Source: Paenibacillus catalpae (lineage in GTDB: Bacteria; Bacillota; Bacilli; Paenibacillales; Paenibacillaceae). Taken from it: a stretch of DNA of 64,000 bases. Position 1 is the first letter of the stretch. Each line of letters starts with the position of its first letter. The stretch lies in assembly GCF_900112695.1 (NCBI RefSeq), contig NZ_FOMT01000006.1, forward strand, positions 248,001 through 312,000, in the 5' to 3' direction. A program made the position numbers and the translations under genes. Positions 1 to 9,288 of this stretch are shown here, one piece after another. The notes beneath the pieces are model-generated. The model worked only from the letters and a program-made list of their open reading frames with translations, did not search any database and was not told where the DNA came from.

Positions 1-349
1 CGGTATTGATCCGCAGCTGTATGAGGCTGCCGTGGTAGACGGAGCGAACCGCTTCAAGAGGGTGTGGCATATTACGCTTCCTTCCCTGAAGCCAACGATT
101 ATTATTTTGCTCATTCTATCGATCGGCGGGCTAGTGAACTCGAACTTTGACCAGATGTTCCTGATGCAGAACTCGATGACGCAGGATGCGGCCAACGTAC
201 TAGCTGTCTACTCCTATAAAATGGGCCTTGTATCCGGAAGATTCTCATATGGTACGGCAATCGGACTATTCCAGTCGCTCGTGGCATTCATGCTTATGTA
301 TGCCGCCAACTATTCGTCGCGCAGGCTTACGAAAGAAAGCTTGTTCTAG
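1..349 (+). CDS. Carbohydrate ABC transporter permease, LplB-like (3' part only)
   Basis: Open from the left edge (frame of base 2) to the TAG at 347-349, so only the C-terminal ~115 residues are seen. They carry the cytoplasmic EAA loop that docks the ATPase (EAAVVDGANRFKRVWHITLP), followed by two hydrophobic membrane segments. This is the inner-membrane permease class of the CUT1/LplB group, which takes up oligosaccharides. The stop overlaps the ribosome binding site of the next permease, and an LplA-like binding protein follows, so the three form one transport operon. As usual for CUT1 systems, no dedicated ATPase is seen. Family assignment is firm; the sugar cannot be inferred. Confidence 0.9.
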   Translation, partial: GIDPQLYEAAVVDGANRFKRVWHITLPSLKPTIIILLILSIGGLVNSNFDQMFLMQNSMTQDAANVLAVYSYKMGLVSGRFSYGTAIGLFQSLVAFMLMYAANYSSRRLTKESLF

Positions 350-362
350 GAGGAGACAACGC

Positions 363-1241
363 ATGATAAAAGCATCACGAAGCTGGGGCGGAAGAAGCTT
401 TGACCTGTTAAACGTCATACTAATGCTTGGTCTTTGCATCATCACGCTATACCCGTTCTACAATATCTTCATTACATCCTTTAATGATCCTACGGATGCC
501 GCCCGCGGCGGAATCACGCTGTGGCCGCGCGTTTTCTCGGTCGATAACTACCGGATCGTCTTCCGGGACGAGAACATGCTCCATGCCTTCGTCGTTACGT
601 TCGCCCGCACGATTCTCGGAACGGCAACCGCCGTCCTGTTCACCGGGGCATTCGCTTACGGCATTTCGAAATCGGAATTGATCGGACGCCGCTTCTTCCT
701 TATGATGGCGATCGTTACGATGTACTTCAGCGGCGGCATTATCCCTTACTATCTGGTGGTCGCGAAGTATCTTCACCTGAAGGAAGATTTCCTCGTCTAT
801 ATCATTCCGAATCTGTTCAATGTGTTTAACGCCATCATCATGCTGACCTTCTTCCGTGCTCTGCCGAAGGAGATTGAAGAGTCGGCGAAGATCGACGGCG
901 CTAACGACCTGAGGATCTTTTTCCAGCTGGTGCTGCCGGTATCAAAGCCGGTTCTGGCGACCATCGCGCTGTATAACGCGGTATTTCACTGGAACGCTTG
1001 GTATGATGCCATGCTCTTCGGCGGGGATAAGCTTCCGACGCTGCAGCAGATTCTGATGCAAATTATCAGCTCGAACAGCAATGTCAGCCAGCTGGCCAGC
1101 CAGCTTGGATTCGGAGCCGTATCCGCCGCTTCTCTAAAGCTCGCGACAATGGTTATTACGACACTTCCGATCGTGTTTACGTATCCGTTCGTTCAGAAAT
1201 ATTTTGTGCAGGGCGTCATGATCGGTTCGGTAAAAGGGTAA
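363..1241 (+). CDS. Carbohydrate ABC transporter permease, LplC/YtcP-like
   Basis: A 292-residue inner-membrane protein and second subunit of the CUT1 permease pair. The start is ATG 363 because GGAGGAG lies just upstream at 350-356; the longer reading frame from 228 runs through the previous gene. It opens with a hydrophobic segment, has about six membrane helices, and shows the EAA loop near residue 190 (EIEESAKIDGANDLRIFFQL). It ends in the basic tail typical of LplC proteins. It lies 13 bases after the first permease, so the two are translated together. Substrate is unknown; complex sugars or polysaccharide fragments are likely from the family. Confidence 0.92.
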   Translation: MIKASRSWGGRSFDLLNVILMLGLCIITLYPFYNIFITSFNDPTDAARGGITLWPRVFSVDNYRIVFRDENMLHAFVVTFARTILGTATAVLFTGAFAYGISKSELIGRRFFLMMAIVTMYFSGGIIPYYLVVAKYLHLKEDFLVYIIPNLFNVFNAIIMLTFFRALPKEIEESAKIDGANDLRIFFQLVLPVSKPVLATIALYNAVFHWNAWYDAMLFGGDKLPTLQQILMQIISSNSNVSQLASQLGFGAVSAASLKLATMVITTLPIVFTYPFVQKYFVQGVMIGSVKG

Positions 1242-1253
1242 TTATGGCTTTGG

Positions 1254-1278
1254 CTTTAAGGGCTTCGGCCGTTTAAAG
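1254..1278 (+). other. Intercistronic UUCG hairpin
   Basis: CTTTAA and TTAAAG arms enclose a GGC-TTCG-GCC tetraloop stem between the permease and the binding-protein gene. There is no T-run, so it is not a classic terminator. Hairpins at this place often stabilise or separate the strongly expressed binding-protein message; that role here is inference. Confidence 0.4.
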
Positions 1279-1327
1279 TATAGAGAGTTGAAGAGGGCAG
1301 TCTATAAACTAGAGGAGGTCATTTAAG

Positions 1328-3034
1328 ATGAAGGGGAAAGGCATCCAGGCAATAGCTGCGGCAGCGCTTGTAATGACGGTGCTCGCAGGTTGCGGTTCGA
1401 ACAATAATGCGGAGAATGCGGCAAGCAATGCGGCGGCTTCCAATAATGCAGCTACGAATGCGGCAAACAGCGGCGAAGAGCAGAATGCAGGAGGACCATC
1501 GTGGAAGCAGGATACGTCGCCGTTTACGTTCACGCAGTATTTCTACGGGAACTGGGCTTCCAACTACTTGTGGAAAGATCAATATGCGATGAAGCTGGCA
1601 ACGGAGAAAACCGGCGTAACCGTAGACCGAAAGCTTGCGACCGGCAGCGATGATGACTATCTGAATACGATGATTGCATCCGGCGATCTGCCTGACACCA
1701 TCATGCTCGATTGGAACAACCCGGCTGTCAGCAAGCTGATTCAGAACGACATGGTGTATTCGATCGACGAGCTGATCGAGAAATACGCCCCTGAGCTCAA
1801 ATCGCAGCTGGATCCGGATATGGTGAAATATCACTCCATCGACGGCAAGCTTTGGTATCTGCCGAACCTGTATGAGACAAGCGACCGTCTGACGAGCGGC
1901 GTTCCAATCGTTGCGGTGCGTCCTTGGTTCATCCGTTCGGATATTTACAAGGCAATCGGAAGCCCTAAGATGGAAACAACGGATGATCTGATGAATGCCC
2001 TTAAGCTTGCCAAAGAGAAGTTCCCGACAGTAAGCCCGGTTGGCGTCGAGTTCTTCGATGTAGCCAAGAACGGCTTTGGCGGCAGCAACTCCATGGACTA
2101 CCTGATTTATTCCTTCTCTCCTCATCTGCTTGAAGAGCGCGTCAAGGATGACCAGCAAATCGTGGAGTACCCGATGCGCAACAAAGGATTTATTGATGCC
2201 TTCCGTTATATGAGCCAGCTCAGCCGCAACGGTCTGCTTGATCCGCAGCTGCTGATCTACAAGCAAGAGCAGTATGAAGAGAAGCTGTACGGCGCGCAAT
2301 ACGCGGTGGCTTCCCAATACATCAACAACATGTATACGATGTACAATCCGAAGATTGAAAGCACCGTTGGCGCGGATCAGAAATATACCGTTCTGGACGG
2401 ATTAAAAGCGAACGGCCAGGAGCCGCGTTATCCGGCTTCCCGTCTGATGGGCTGGCAGGGCTTCTTCATTACGAAAAAAGCGAAGGATCCTGAGCGCATT
2501 ATCCGCTGGGCGGAATATGCTTGGTCTGAAGAAGGCCAGCTGGATATGCGTTACGGCAAAGAAGGCGAAACTTACGATATGGTAGACGGTCTTCCGAAAT
2601 ACAAGCAGGACATTCTGGATCTGTCGATCAAGGATAACGCAGCCTTTAATGCCCAATACGGCTTTAATGACTCGACGCTTCTCTTCAGAGCGGGCAAGCT
2701 GTGGGATGATGCTTCGGCACGTGATCTGAAAGAAAGCCAGCCGGAACAATACGAAGCAAGCAAGCTGCTCGAGAAATACAACTTCGACAACTATGCGCTT
2801 GGCATGGAAAACCTTGAACCGGACGGGTCTACACCGGAAGGTACAATTAACTCGAAGATCAAGGATCTGTGGAACAAAACGATTCCGAAGCTGGTCTTGT
2901 CCAAGACAGACGAAGAGTTCGACTCCGCTTACAACAGCTTCCTGAAACAAATGGATCAGGTTGGCGCGCAAAAAGTAGAAAAAGTGATGTATCAGCGTCA
3001 TCTGGATGACCTGAAGAAAAAAGGCATTCAATAA
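1328..3034 (+). CDS. Extracellular solute-binding lipoprotein, LplA-like
   Basis: A 568-residue lipoprotein that would capture the sugar outside the membrane and deliver it to the two upstream permeases. The N-terminus has a basic n-region, a hydrophobic core and the lipobox LAGC (Cys at residue 22), followed by an Asn/Ala/Glu-rich flexible linker to about residue 56. The remainder has the composition and length of large LplA-type (family 1) binding proteins, about 500-570 residues. The start ATG follows AGAGGAGGTCATTTAAG. A GC-rich inverted repeat follows the stop. Substrate is not deducible. Confidence 0.9.
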   Translation: MKGKGIQAIAAAALVMTVLAGCGSNNNAENAASNAAASNNAATNAANSGEEQNAGGPSWKQDTSPFTFTQYFYGNWASNYLWKDQYAMKLATEKTGVTVDRKLATGSDDDYLNTMIASGDLPDTIMLDWNNPAVSKLIQNDMVYSIDELIEKYAPELKSQLDPDMVKYHSIDGKLWYLPNLYETSDRLTSGVPIVAVRPWFIRSDIYKAIGSPKMETTDDLMNALKLAKEKFPTVSPVGVEFFDVAKNGFGGSNSMDYLIYSFSPHLLEERVKDDQQIVEYPMRNKGFIDAFRYMSQLSRNGLLDPQLLIYKQEQYEEKLYGAQYAVASQYINNMYTMYNPKIESTVGADQKYTVLDGLKANGQEPRYPASRLMGWQGFFITKKAKDPERIIRWAEYAWSEEGQLDMRYGKEGETYDMVDGLPKYKQDILDLSIKDNAAFNAQYGFNDSTLLFRAGKLWDDASARDLKESQPEQYEASKLLEKYNFDNYALGMENLEPDGSTPEGTINSKIKDLWNKTIPKLVLSKTDEEFDSAYNSFLKQMDQVGAQKVEKVMYQRHLDDLKKKGIQ

Positions 3035-3057
3035 GCGATTAATAGAGCAAGTGCCTG

Positions 3058-3087
3058 ACGGGCCGCCGGAATCTGCCGGCGGCCCGT
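3058..3087 (+). other. GC-rich hairpin between binding protein and esterase
   Basis: A perfect 12-bp stem (3058-3069 with 3076-3087, arm ACGGGCCGCCGG) and a 6-base loop. The following bases are not T-rich, so it is a weak terminator at best; it may protect the 3' end of the binding-protein message and lower expression of the esterase. Confidence 0.5.
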
Positions 3088-3115
3088 TGCGTGCTTGCGG
3101 ATAGGAGAGAGCGAA

Positions 3116-3763
3116 ATGACAGGGACAACGGAGAAAAGAACGATTTTATTTATCGGAGATTCCATTACCGACGGTAACCGCGGCCGTACCGACGACCCGA
3201 ATCATATTCTGGGTCACGGTTATGTTTTTCAGATTGCCGGACGGCTGGGCCTTGAGCTTGGCGCCGGGGCTCCGCATGTAGTGAACCGCGGGATCAGCGG
3301 AGACAGAGCCTCCGATCTGTATGCCCGCTGGAACGAGGACGTTATCAGTGTACGGCCGGATGTATTGAGTATCCTGGTTGGCGTGAACGATGCCTTCCAT
3401 CTCATTCATGGAGATGCCCGCGGTGCATCCGACCGTTATAAGCGGTCGTATACGCATTTATTAGAAGAGACACGGGAGATTTTGCCGGAGACGCGGATCG
3501 TGCTGCTGGAGCCATTCCTTCTGCCGGTTGGAGCTCTAGTGGAGAAATGGCCGTTATGGGAAGCGAAGCTGGAGCAGTACCGGCATACAGTCAGGGAACT
3601 GGCCGAATGTTATGCTTGTACATTCGTACCGCTCCAACAGCTGCTTGATGATGCCCGTGGGAAGGCTCCCGCGGAGCACTGGCTCTGGGACGGCATCCAT
3701 CCGACGGCCGCCGGTCATGAGCTGATTGCTCGCCAATGGATGGACGTTGTCTCCCCATCGTGA
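3116..3763 (+). CDS. SGNH/GDSL-type esterase
   Basis: A 215-residue hydrolase of the SGNH superfamily without signal peptide, so cytoplasmic. Block I is GDSITDG near residue 13 (Ser nucleophile), block III is GVND near residue 83, and block V is DGIHPT near the C-terminus (Asp and His of the triad). ATG 3116 is chosen because AGGAGAG lies at 3102-3108; the TTG at 3095 lies before that site. It follows the sugar ABC operon, which suggests removal of acyl groups from the imported saccharide, as for rhamnogalacturonan acetylesterase relatives. The exact substrate is inference. Confidence 0.85.
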   Translation: MTGTTEKRTILFIGDSITDGNRGRTDDPNHILGHGYVFQIAGRLGLELGAGAPHVVNRGISGDRASDLYARWNEDVISVRPDVLSILVGVNDAFHLIHGDARGASDRYKRSYTHLLEETREILPETRIVLLEPFLLPVGALVEKWPLWEAKLEQYRHTVRELAECYACTFVPLQQLLDDARGKAPAEHWLWDGIHPTAAGHELIARQWMDVVSPS

Positions 3764-3774
3764 CAAAAACGTCA
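3761..3774 (+). promoter_or_regulatory. Candidate BceR-type operator before bceA
   Basis: TGACA-AAAA-CGTCA overlaps the stop of the esterase gene. It matches the 5-4-5 inverted layout of BceR sites (TNACA-N4-TGTNA) with one mismatch. A possible -10 (TATATT, 3819-3824) lies about 50 bases further on, which places the site where an activator would act. The match is by eye only. Confidence 0.45.
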
Positions 3775-3849
3775 CTTCAGAGCATCTTACTTCGATGGAT
3801 GCCCGCTCTCGATAGGTCTATATTAAGAGTATAAAGAGGAGGGCATACC

Positions 3850-4596
3850 ATGGAAACGGTTATCCAAACGAAAAACTTATCAAAGAGCTACGGGTCAAAT
3901 CCCGTTCTGAAAAACATCGATCTTGCGATTCAGCCAGGTGAGCTTACGGCGATTATGGGTCCTTCGGGCTCGGGGAAATCAACGCTGATGAATGTATTAT
4001 CCACGATTGATCAGCTGAGCGGCGGCGAAGTATGGATCGAGGGTAAATCGCTGCTCGATATGAAGAAGAAGTCGCTCAGACAATTCAGGCAGGAGCGAAT
4101 GGGGTTCATCTTCCAGGATTATAATCTGCTCGATACGCTGACCGTGAAGGAGAACATTCTGCTGCCGCTTTCGCTGCGCCAGTTCAAGGCGGCGGAGATG
4201 GAGGCACGGCTCGCGCCAATTATTAAAGCTCTTCATATTGAAGGCTTGCTGGCCAAGTACCCGAATGAAATTTCCGGCGGGCAAAAGCAGCGGGTAGCGT
4301 CGGCACGGGCGATCATTACGGAACCTGCAATCGTCTTTGCCGATGAACCAACGGGCGCGCTTGATTCCCGTTCGGCAACTCAGCTGCTCGAGCAGCTGGT
4401 ATCGCTAAACACGACATTTAATACGACGATTATGATGGTTACGCATGACAGCTATGCGGCGAGCTATTGCAAGCGGGTTGTTTTCTTAAGGGATGGTGCA
4501 ATCGTAAGTGAGATTTACGCGGGCGAGCAGAGCCAGAAGGATTTCTATGAGCGCATTCTGGAGACGCAAAGCCTTATAGGGGGCAAGCTGCGATGA
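3850..4596 (+). CDS. bceA: BceA-type ABC transporter ATPase
   Basis: A 248-residue ATPase of the MacB/LolD-like group that powers BceAB modules, which free lipid II-cycle targets from antimicrobial peptides such as bacitracin. Walker A is GPSGSGKST (residues ~38-46), the signature is SGGQKQR (~143), and Walker B plus D-loop is FADEPTGALDS (~164). A good ribosome binding site (AGAGGAGG) precedes ATG 3850. Its last codons overlap bceB by 4 bases. A BceR-like site lies upstream and the cognate two-component genes converge from downstream. The drug specificity cannot be read from the sequence. Confidence 0.92.
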   Translation: METVIQTKNLSKSYGSNPVLKNIDLAIQPGELTAIMGPSGSGKSTLMNVLSTIDQLSGGEVWIEGKSLLDMKKKSLRQFRQERMGFIFQDYNLLDTLTVKENILLPLSLRQFKAAEMEARLAPIIKALHIEGLLAKYPNEISGGQKQRVASARAIITEPAIVFADEPTGALDSRSATQLLEQLVSLNTTFNTTIMMVTHDSYAASYCKRVVFLRDGAIVSEIYAGEQSQKDFYERILETQSLIGGKLR

Positions 4597-6560
4597 GCCT
4601 GTTTGACCTTACGATCCGGAATGTAAAACGCAACTTCCGTCTGTATTCGATCTATCTGCTGTCCATGATTATTGGCGTTATTATTCAATATACGTTCTCG
4701 TCGCTGATGTACAACCAGGACATTGTCGATGCGCTGCAGAACCGCGAGCTGTTCCAGACAGGGATTGCGATCGCTTCCGTCGTTATCTTTCTATTTATTA
4801 TTTTCTTCATTCTCTATGCGAATTCGTTCTTCATGCGTCAGCGGAAAAAAGAGTTCGGCATGTATCTTCTGTATGGCCTAAACGAGCGGCAGATTGTACG
4901 GATGGTCTTTTACGAGACGCTTATCATGGGATTGATCTCGCTTGTTGTCGGTATTCTGCTCGGCGGGCTGCTGTCCAAGCTGTTCGGCATGCTGCTCATG
5001 AATCTGATGCAGTATGACCAGGTGATTTCACTGTCGTTCCCGATTGGATCGATAGCTACGGCAGCTGCGGTCATCCTTCTTATTGCGTTGATCGTAAGCG
5101 TGCAAAGCTACATTCTGGTCAACCGGGTACAGCTGACGGAGCTGTTCCATGCCAAGCAAAAGGCGGAGAAGCCTGTCCGCATATCGACTGCTATGGCGAT
5201 TCTGGCTGTTCTCCTGATTGGCGTTGCATTCTCTCTCATCTGCAGCGGTCAACAGTCGGCCGTATGGCAGGATTACGGGACGTACAGCCTGATCGCCACG
5301 GCGATTGGAATCGTTGGCGGGACATATCTGTTCTTCCGCCAGTTCGCGGGGTGGCTTCTGCAGCTGATCAGCCGCGGGAAAAAGTACCACGAAGGCAATA
5401 CGGTGCTGTGGACGTCCTCGCTTCGGTTTCAAATTCGGGGCAATACACTGAATCTGACGTTCATTTCCTTATTCAGCGCCGTTATTATGATGCTGCTCTG
5501 TTTTGTAACGATTAACTATAAGGTGCAGTTCGAAGCGGTGGGCAGGAATGTGCCAAATGCTATCGCTTATGAATCGCTTGATCCGGCAACCAATCAGCAG
5601 ATTGATGGGGTTATCAAGAGCTCGAAGCACGACATCCGCTATCATCTGAAGCCGGAGGCCTTGGTGGTGGAGCCGGTTACCGACCGGGGTATAGCTTTCG
5701 ATAATCCGGAATATTATATCCCGGGGCTTTGGCTGGTTTCGGAGAAAAGCTACAACGAATTAATTCAATTGCGGGGCGACATGCAGCAGGTAGAGCTGCA
5801 AGGGATGGAGGCTGTTACTCTTTCCCAAGGCTCGGACTTTCCGAAACACTTTGCAGCCGGTGAGTCACCGGACTTTGCGGTAAAGGCAGCGGGGGAAGAG
5901 AAGACCTTTAAGATCGCGGAGAAAAAAGACTATGCTTACCTGGGCTGGGCTACCGATCCGGTCCTCGCGATGGGTAAGAAACCTCCGATGTTTGTCATCT
6001 CCGATGAAGCTTATGCCGAATTAAGCGGACTGGCGGAGAAGAAGAGCTTCGAGATTTACGGGCTGACGGACGCCAAGAATGCGGAAGAGCTGTCGAAGCA
6101 GGTGAGTGGGATTGTCTCGAAGACGAAAGGGACGTACTATTCTTCCTTCGCTGATGTGTACTCCAAGCAGATCGAGAGCTCTTCGCTGCTGCTGTTTGCT
6201 GCCGGCTTCCTTGCTCTAATCGCTACCTTTGCGCTGGCGAGCGTAATCTACTTCAAACAGCTTCGCGAGGCGACCGAGGAGAGGCAGCAATATGCAATCC
6301 TGCGCAAGATAGGCGCCGAGAACCGCCAGTTCCGAAGCGTCATCCGCAAGCAGCTGCTGTTCGTCTTTCTGCCGCCCATCGTGCTGGGGCTGCTGTACAG
6401 CTGGACGATCATCAAGTATTACATTCTTGAATCGGTTAAGGATTTCCCGGAGCTTCCGGGTATCGTATGGAGCATTATGGGGGTATTCTTCCTTATTTAT
6501 CTGGTGTTCTACGCTTCTTCGGCGAATCTGTACTACCGGATTATCAACAAGAATCCTTAA
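4593..6560 (+). CDS. bceB: BceB-type ABC transporter permease
   Basis: A 655-residue permease with the BceB layout: one N-terminal helix, a group of helices to about residue 310, a large extracellular domain (~320-530) between helices 7 and 8, then three C-terminal helices. In the family the extracellular domain sets peptide specificity, and the permease also passes the flux signal to the kinase BceS. The start overlaps the end of bceA (ATGA), so expression is coupled. It ends just before a long bidirectional terminator shared with bceRS. Confidence 0.92.
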   Translation: MSLFDLTIRNVKRNFRLYSIYLLSMIIGVIIQYTFSSLMYNQDIVDALQNRELFQTGIAIASVVIFLFIIFFILYANSFFMRQRKKEFGMYLLYGLNERQIVRMVFYETLIMGLISLVVGILLGGLLSKLFGMLLMNLMQYDQVISLSFPIGSIATAAAVILLIALIVSVQSYILVNRVQLTELFHAKQKAEKPVRISTAMAILAVLLIGVAFSLICSGQQSAVWQDYGTYSLIATAIGIVGGTYLFFRQFAGWLLQLISRGKKYHEGNTVLWTSSLRFQIRGNTLNLTFISLFSAVIMMLLCFVTINYKVQFEAVGRNVPNAIAYESLDPATNQQIDGVIKSSKHDIRYHLKPEALVVEPVTDRGIAFDNPEYYIPGLWLVSEKSYNELIQLRGDMQQVELQGMEAVTLSQGSDFPKHFAAGESPDFAVKAAGEEKTFKIAEKKDYAYLGWATDPVLAMGKKPPMFVISDEAYAELSGLAEKKSFEIYGLTDAKNAEELSKQVSGIVSKTKGTYYSSFADVYSKQIESSSLLLFAAGFLALIATFALASVIYFKQLREATEERQQYAILRKIGAENRQFRSVIRKQLLFVFLPPIVLGLLYSWTIIKYYILESVKDFPELPGIVWSIMGVFFLIYLVFYASSANLYYRIINKNP

Positions 6561-6567
6561 GCCAATT

Positions 6568-6617
6568 CTAAAACAGAACAAGGCCCGTCCTTCAGGACGG
6601 GCCTTGTTCTGTTTTAG
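6568..6617. terminator. Bidirectional terminator between bceAB and bceRS
   Basis: A perfect 23-bp stem (6568-6590 with 6595-6617) closes a TTCA loop. Both arms carry AAAACAG/CTGTTTT ends, giving T-rich tails in both directions. It sits between convergent bceB and bceS and should stop transcription from either side. Confidence 0.92.
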
Positions 6618-6648
6618 GATTTCACTTTGAATGCTCGGCCAGCCCCGT

Positions 6649-7641
6649 CTATTCCCTCCGCTGCAGCGTGTCCAGATAAGGATCATGATGCTTGGGAAAA
6701 TGGATCGTAAACGTCGTGCCTTCCCCCGGCGCGGACTCGCAAGTGATGTAATGCCCCAGCTTCTTCGACAGCTCCTGGGCCAGGTATAAGCCCATCCCGG
6801 TTGATTTCGCATGCGTCCGCCCGTTCATCCCGGTGAATCCCCGGTTGAAAATGCGGGGCAGATCCTTCGCATCGATGCCAATGCCGTTATCGCGGAGGAT
6901 CAGCACCTTCTCCTCGGAAACAGCAGCAGCCTGAACGGTAATGACTCCATATTCGCCGGTATACTGCAGGCTGTTTGTGATGATCTGATTAATGATGAAC
7001 AGCAGCCATTTGGAATCGCTTTGGACGACCGTGTACGGAAGCTCCAGTTGAACGCGGATTCTTTTTGAGATGAATACCTTGGAATGGGCTTTGATAACAT
7101 CCTTTACAAGCGGCTCCAGATCGCAGTTCACGATCTCGTAATCCTGATTGAAGCTGTCGAGCTTCGCATAATACAGGGCCTGGTCGACAAAATGCTCGAT
7201 ACGCGACAGTTCCTCGTTCAGGCTTTGCGGATCTACCTCCGTCTGCTGCATTAAGCGGAGAACGGAGATAGGCGTCTTGATCTCATGGAACCAGGAGATG
7301 ATGAAATCATAATATTCCTTCTGCCGCGCATGCACTTCGTTTAACGAACGGATGTGGGCGATGCCCGATTCTTCCAGCGTATCCCGATATGCCTCCGCTT
7401 CAAGCGACAGAGGCTCCGCGTTCTCGCTCCGCATCTGGCGGACTGCCTGCAGGTTCCGCGTATAACGATAGGCGGCGAAGGCGGCCAGCCAGAGCAGAAC
7501 AAGCACCAATGCATAGAAGAAGGTCGGCCAATGCCAGGAAGACTGCGGATCGGTGGCGAATATGGCAGCGGTGAGCAGGAAGGCAACGCCGTACAGTAGA
7601 AAATAAGGCCGTTCGTATTTCAGGAATCGCCAAAAGCTCAT
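6649..7641 (-). CDS. bceS: BceS-type intramembrane-sensing histidine kinase
   Basis: A 330-residue sensor kinase with two close N-terminal helices and almost no extracellular loop, the hallmark of kinases that sense through a BceAB transporter. The phosphoacceptor is in FHEIKTPISVL (~residue 119); the ATPase domain shows an N box, DNGIGI and a G box ending GMGLYL. Its start overlaps the stop of bceR by 4 bases. It converges on bceAB rather than lying upstream in the same direction. Ligand-free sensing is inferred from the family. Confidence 0.92.
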   Translation of the reverse strand: MSFWRFLKYERPYFLLYGVAFLLTAAIFATDPQSSWHWPTFFYALVLVLLWLAAFAAYRYTRNLQAVRQMRSENAEPLSLEAEAYRDTLEESGIAHIRSLNEVHARQKEYYDFIISWFHEIKTPISVLRLMQQTEVDPQSLNEELSRIEHFVDQALYYAKLDSFNQDYEIVNCDLEPLVKDVIKAHSKVFISKRIRVQLELPYTVVQSDSKWLLFIINQIITNSLQYTGEYGVITVQAAAVSEEKVLILRDNGIGIDAKDLPRIFNRGFTGMNGRTHAKSTGMGLYLAQELSKKLGHYITCESAPGEGTTFTIHFPKHHDPYLDTLQRRE

Positions 7642-8309
7642 TCGATAATGTACCCCATTCCTTTGCGGGTGGCGATAAAGTCTTCCAGACCAAGCACCGC
7701 GATTTTGCGCCGCAGCCGGTTGACGTTAACGGTCAGGGTGTTGTCATCGATGAACTGCTCGTCATTCCACAGCACCTGCATCAGGTCATCACGCGAGACA
7801 ATTTTCCCGATGCTGCGCATCATCGTCTGCAAAATAATAAATTCATTGCGCGACAGCTCGGCCGTGCGCTCTCCGTACTGGACAGAGGAGTTCGACAGGT
7901 GGAAGATGAGCTGCCGGTGCGACATCTGCAGGCTGTCATCCTGATACGTATAATTGCGGCGGAGCAGCGCGCTGACCTTCGCAACCAGTACCCCCAGGTC
8001 AAACGGCTTCTGCACGAAGTCGTCCCCGCCCATATTAATGGCCATAATGACATCCATATTCTGATTGCGGGATGAGATAAAGATAATAGGTACTTTCGAG
8101 ACCGAGCGGATTTGCTGGCACCAGTAAAACCCGTCAAACACGGGCAAATTGACATCGAGCAGCACGAGATGAGGCTGCATCGCCTCGAATTCACCCCGTA
8201 TATTCTCGAAGGAGGTTAACTCCAATACCTCATACTGCCATTTGCGCAAAGCGTCGGCGACGATTCTGCGAATCTTCTCGTCGTCTTCGATAATCATAAC
8301 TCGAAACAA
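7638..8309 (-). CDS. bceR: BceR-type response regulator (OmpR family)
   Basis: A 223-residue response regulator. The receiver domain has the acidic pair EDD near residue 8, phosphoacceptor Asp in LLDVNLP (~52), Ser/Thr in FISSRN and Lys in QKPF; a winged-helix DNA-binding domain follows. The start is TTG 8309, supported by AGGAGG eight bases upstream. It is first in a two-gene operon with bceS. It should activate bceAB through the inverted repeat at 3761-3774. A TATAAT-like -10 is present on its strand near 8355. Confidence 0.92.
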   Translation of the reverse strand: MFRVMIIEDDEKIRRIVADALRKWQYEVLELTSFENIRGEFEAMQPHLVLLDVNLPVFDGFYWCQQIRSVSKVPIIFISSRNQNMDVIMAINMGGDDFVQKPFDLGVLVAKVSALLRRNYTYQDDSLQMSHRQLIFHLSNSSVQYGERTAELSRNEFIILQTMMRSIGKIVSRDDLMQVLWNDEQFIDDNTLTVNVNRLRRKIAVLGLEDFIATRKGMGYIIE

Positions 8310-8469
8310 TTGCCTTACCTCCTGCTCTATAACAAGCTACAGCCAGTAACAGGTAAATTATATCATTTTTAGACGGCGACGCTAGGCTCGCAGCAGTTAG
8401 GTTTGTGCAGTAGAGAAATGATCAGCTATGATGAATATATCCGTTATATAGATCAGGAGGTTATTAGAC

Positions 8470-9201
8470 ATGAAACAAAACAAATACGATGATCCCGAAT
8501 TTTTCGAAAAATACAGCCAGATGGCGCGCTCGATTGGCGGTCTGGATGCTGCAGGGGAATGGCATGTTCTTCGCACTATGCTCCCAAGCCTGAAGGATAA
8601 GAATGTGCTTGATCTTGGCTGCGGCTACGGATGGCATTGCCGTTATGCCCGGGAGCAGGGAGCCCGTTCGGTGCTCGGAATTGATATCTCGGAGAAAATG
8701 ATCGAACGCGCCAAATCGTTTAATGAGGATGCTGCGATTGTATACCGCCAAGCAGCTATTGAGGATATTGCCTTTGAGCCGGGACAGTTTGATGTCGCGA
8801 TCAGCTCCTTGGCTCTTCATTACGTGGAGGATTTCGAAGGCGCGTGCCGGAAAATCTACGACAGCTTGACCCCGGGGGGCCGCTTTGTTTTGTCCATGGA
8901 GCATCCTGTCTTTACGGCAAGAGCTGCGCAGGATTGGCATTACGATGCGGCAGGGGAGAGGCTGCACTGGCCGGTTGACAACTATCAGGACGAAGGATCT
9001 CGCGTAGCCCGGTTCCTTGATGCGGATGTCGTCAAGTATCACCGTACAGTTGCGACCATTATGAACGCCCTTATTCGCGCCGGATTCCGTATTACGGAAG
9101 TAGCGGAGCCGGGTCCTTCACAAGACGCGTTGACCCAATACCCGGACATGATCGATGAGACACGCCGTCCGATTTTTCTGCTGCTGGCTGCGCTGAAATA
9201 G
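8470..9201 (+). CDS. Class I SAM-dependent methyltransferase
   Basis: A 243-residue cytoplasmic methyltransferase. Motif I, which binds S-adenosylmethionine, is VLDLGCGYGWHCRYA (residues ~39-53); the acidic residue after strand 2 is in GIDIS; motif IV lies in FDVAISSLALHYV and a post-motif in LTPGGRFVLSMEHP. The start ATG has AGGAGGTTATT upstream. It stands alone between bceR and a diguanylate cyclase gene. The fold is sure; the acceptor, probably a small molecule, is unknown. Confidence 0.88.
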   Translation: MKQNKYDDPEFFEKYSQMARSIGGLDAAGEWHVLRTMLPSLKDKNVLDLGCGYGWHCRYAREQGARSVLGIDISEKMIERAKSFNEDAAIVYRQAAIEDIAFEPGQFDVAISSLALHYVEDFEGACRKIYDSLTPGGRFVLSMEHPVFTARAAQDWHYDAAGERLHWPVDNYQDEGSRVARFLDADVVKYHRTVATIMNALIRAGFRITEVAEPGPSQDALTQYPDMIDETRRPIFLLLAALK

Positions 9202-9288
9202 AAATTAAAGGAACGTCCCACATTTGTTGTTATTTATGTTACGATCAGTTGCAGAGCGAAACTTACAAAACGGAGTGTTGTACCACGT

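Noticed and set aside
228..362. Longer start for the second sugar permease
   Set aside because: The frame upstream of 363 overlaps the first permease, and the ribosome binding site at 350-356 fits ATG 363.
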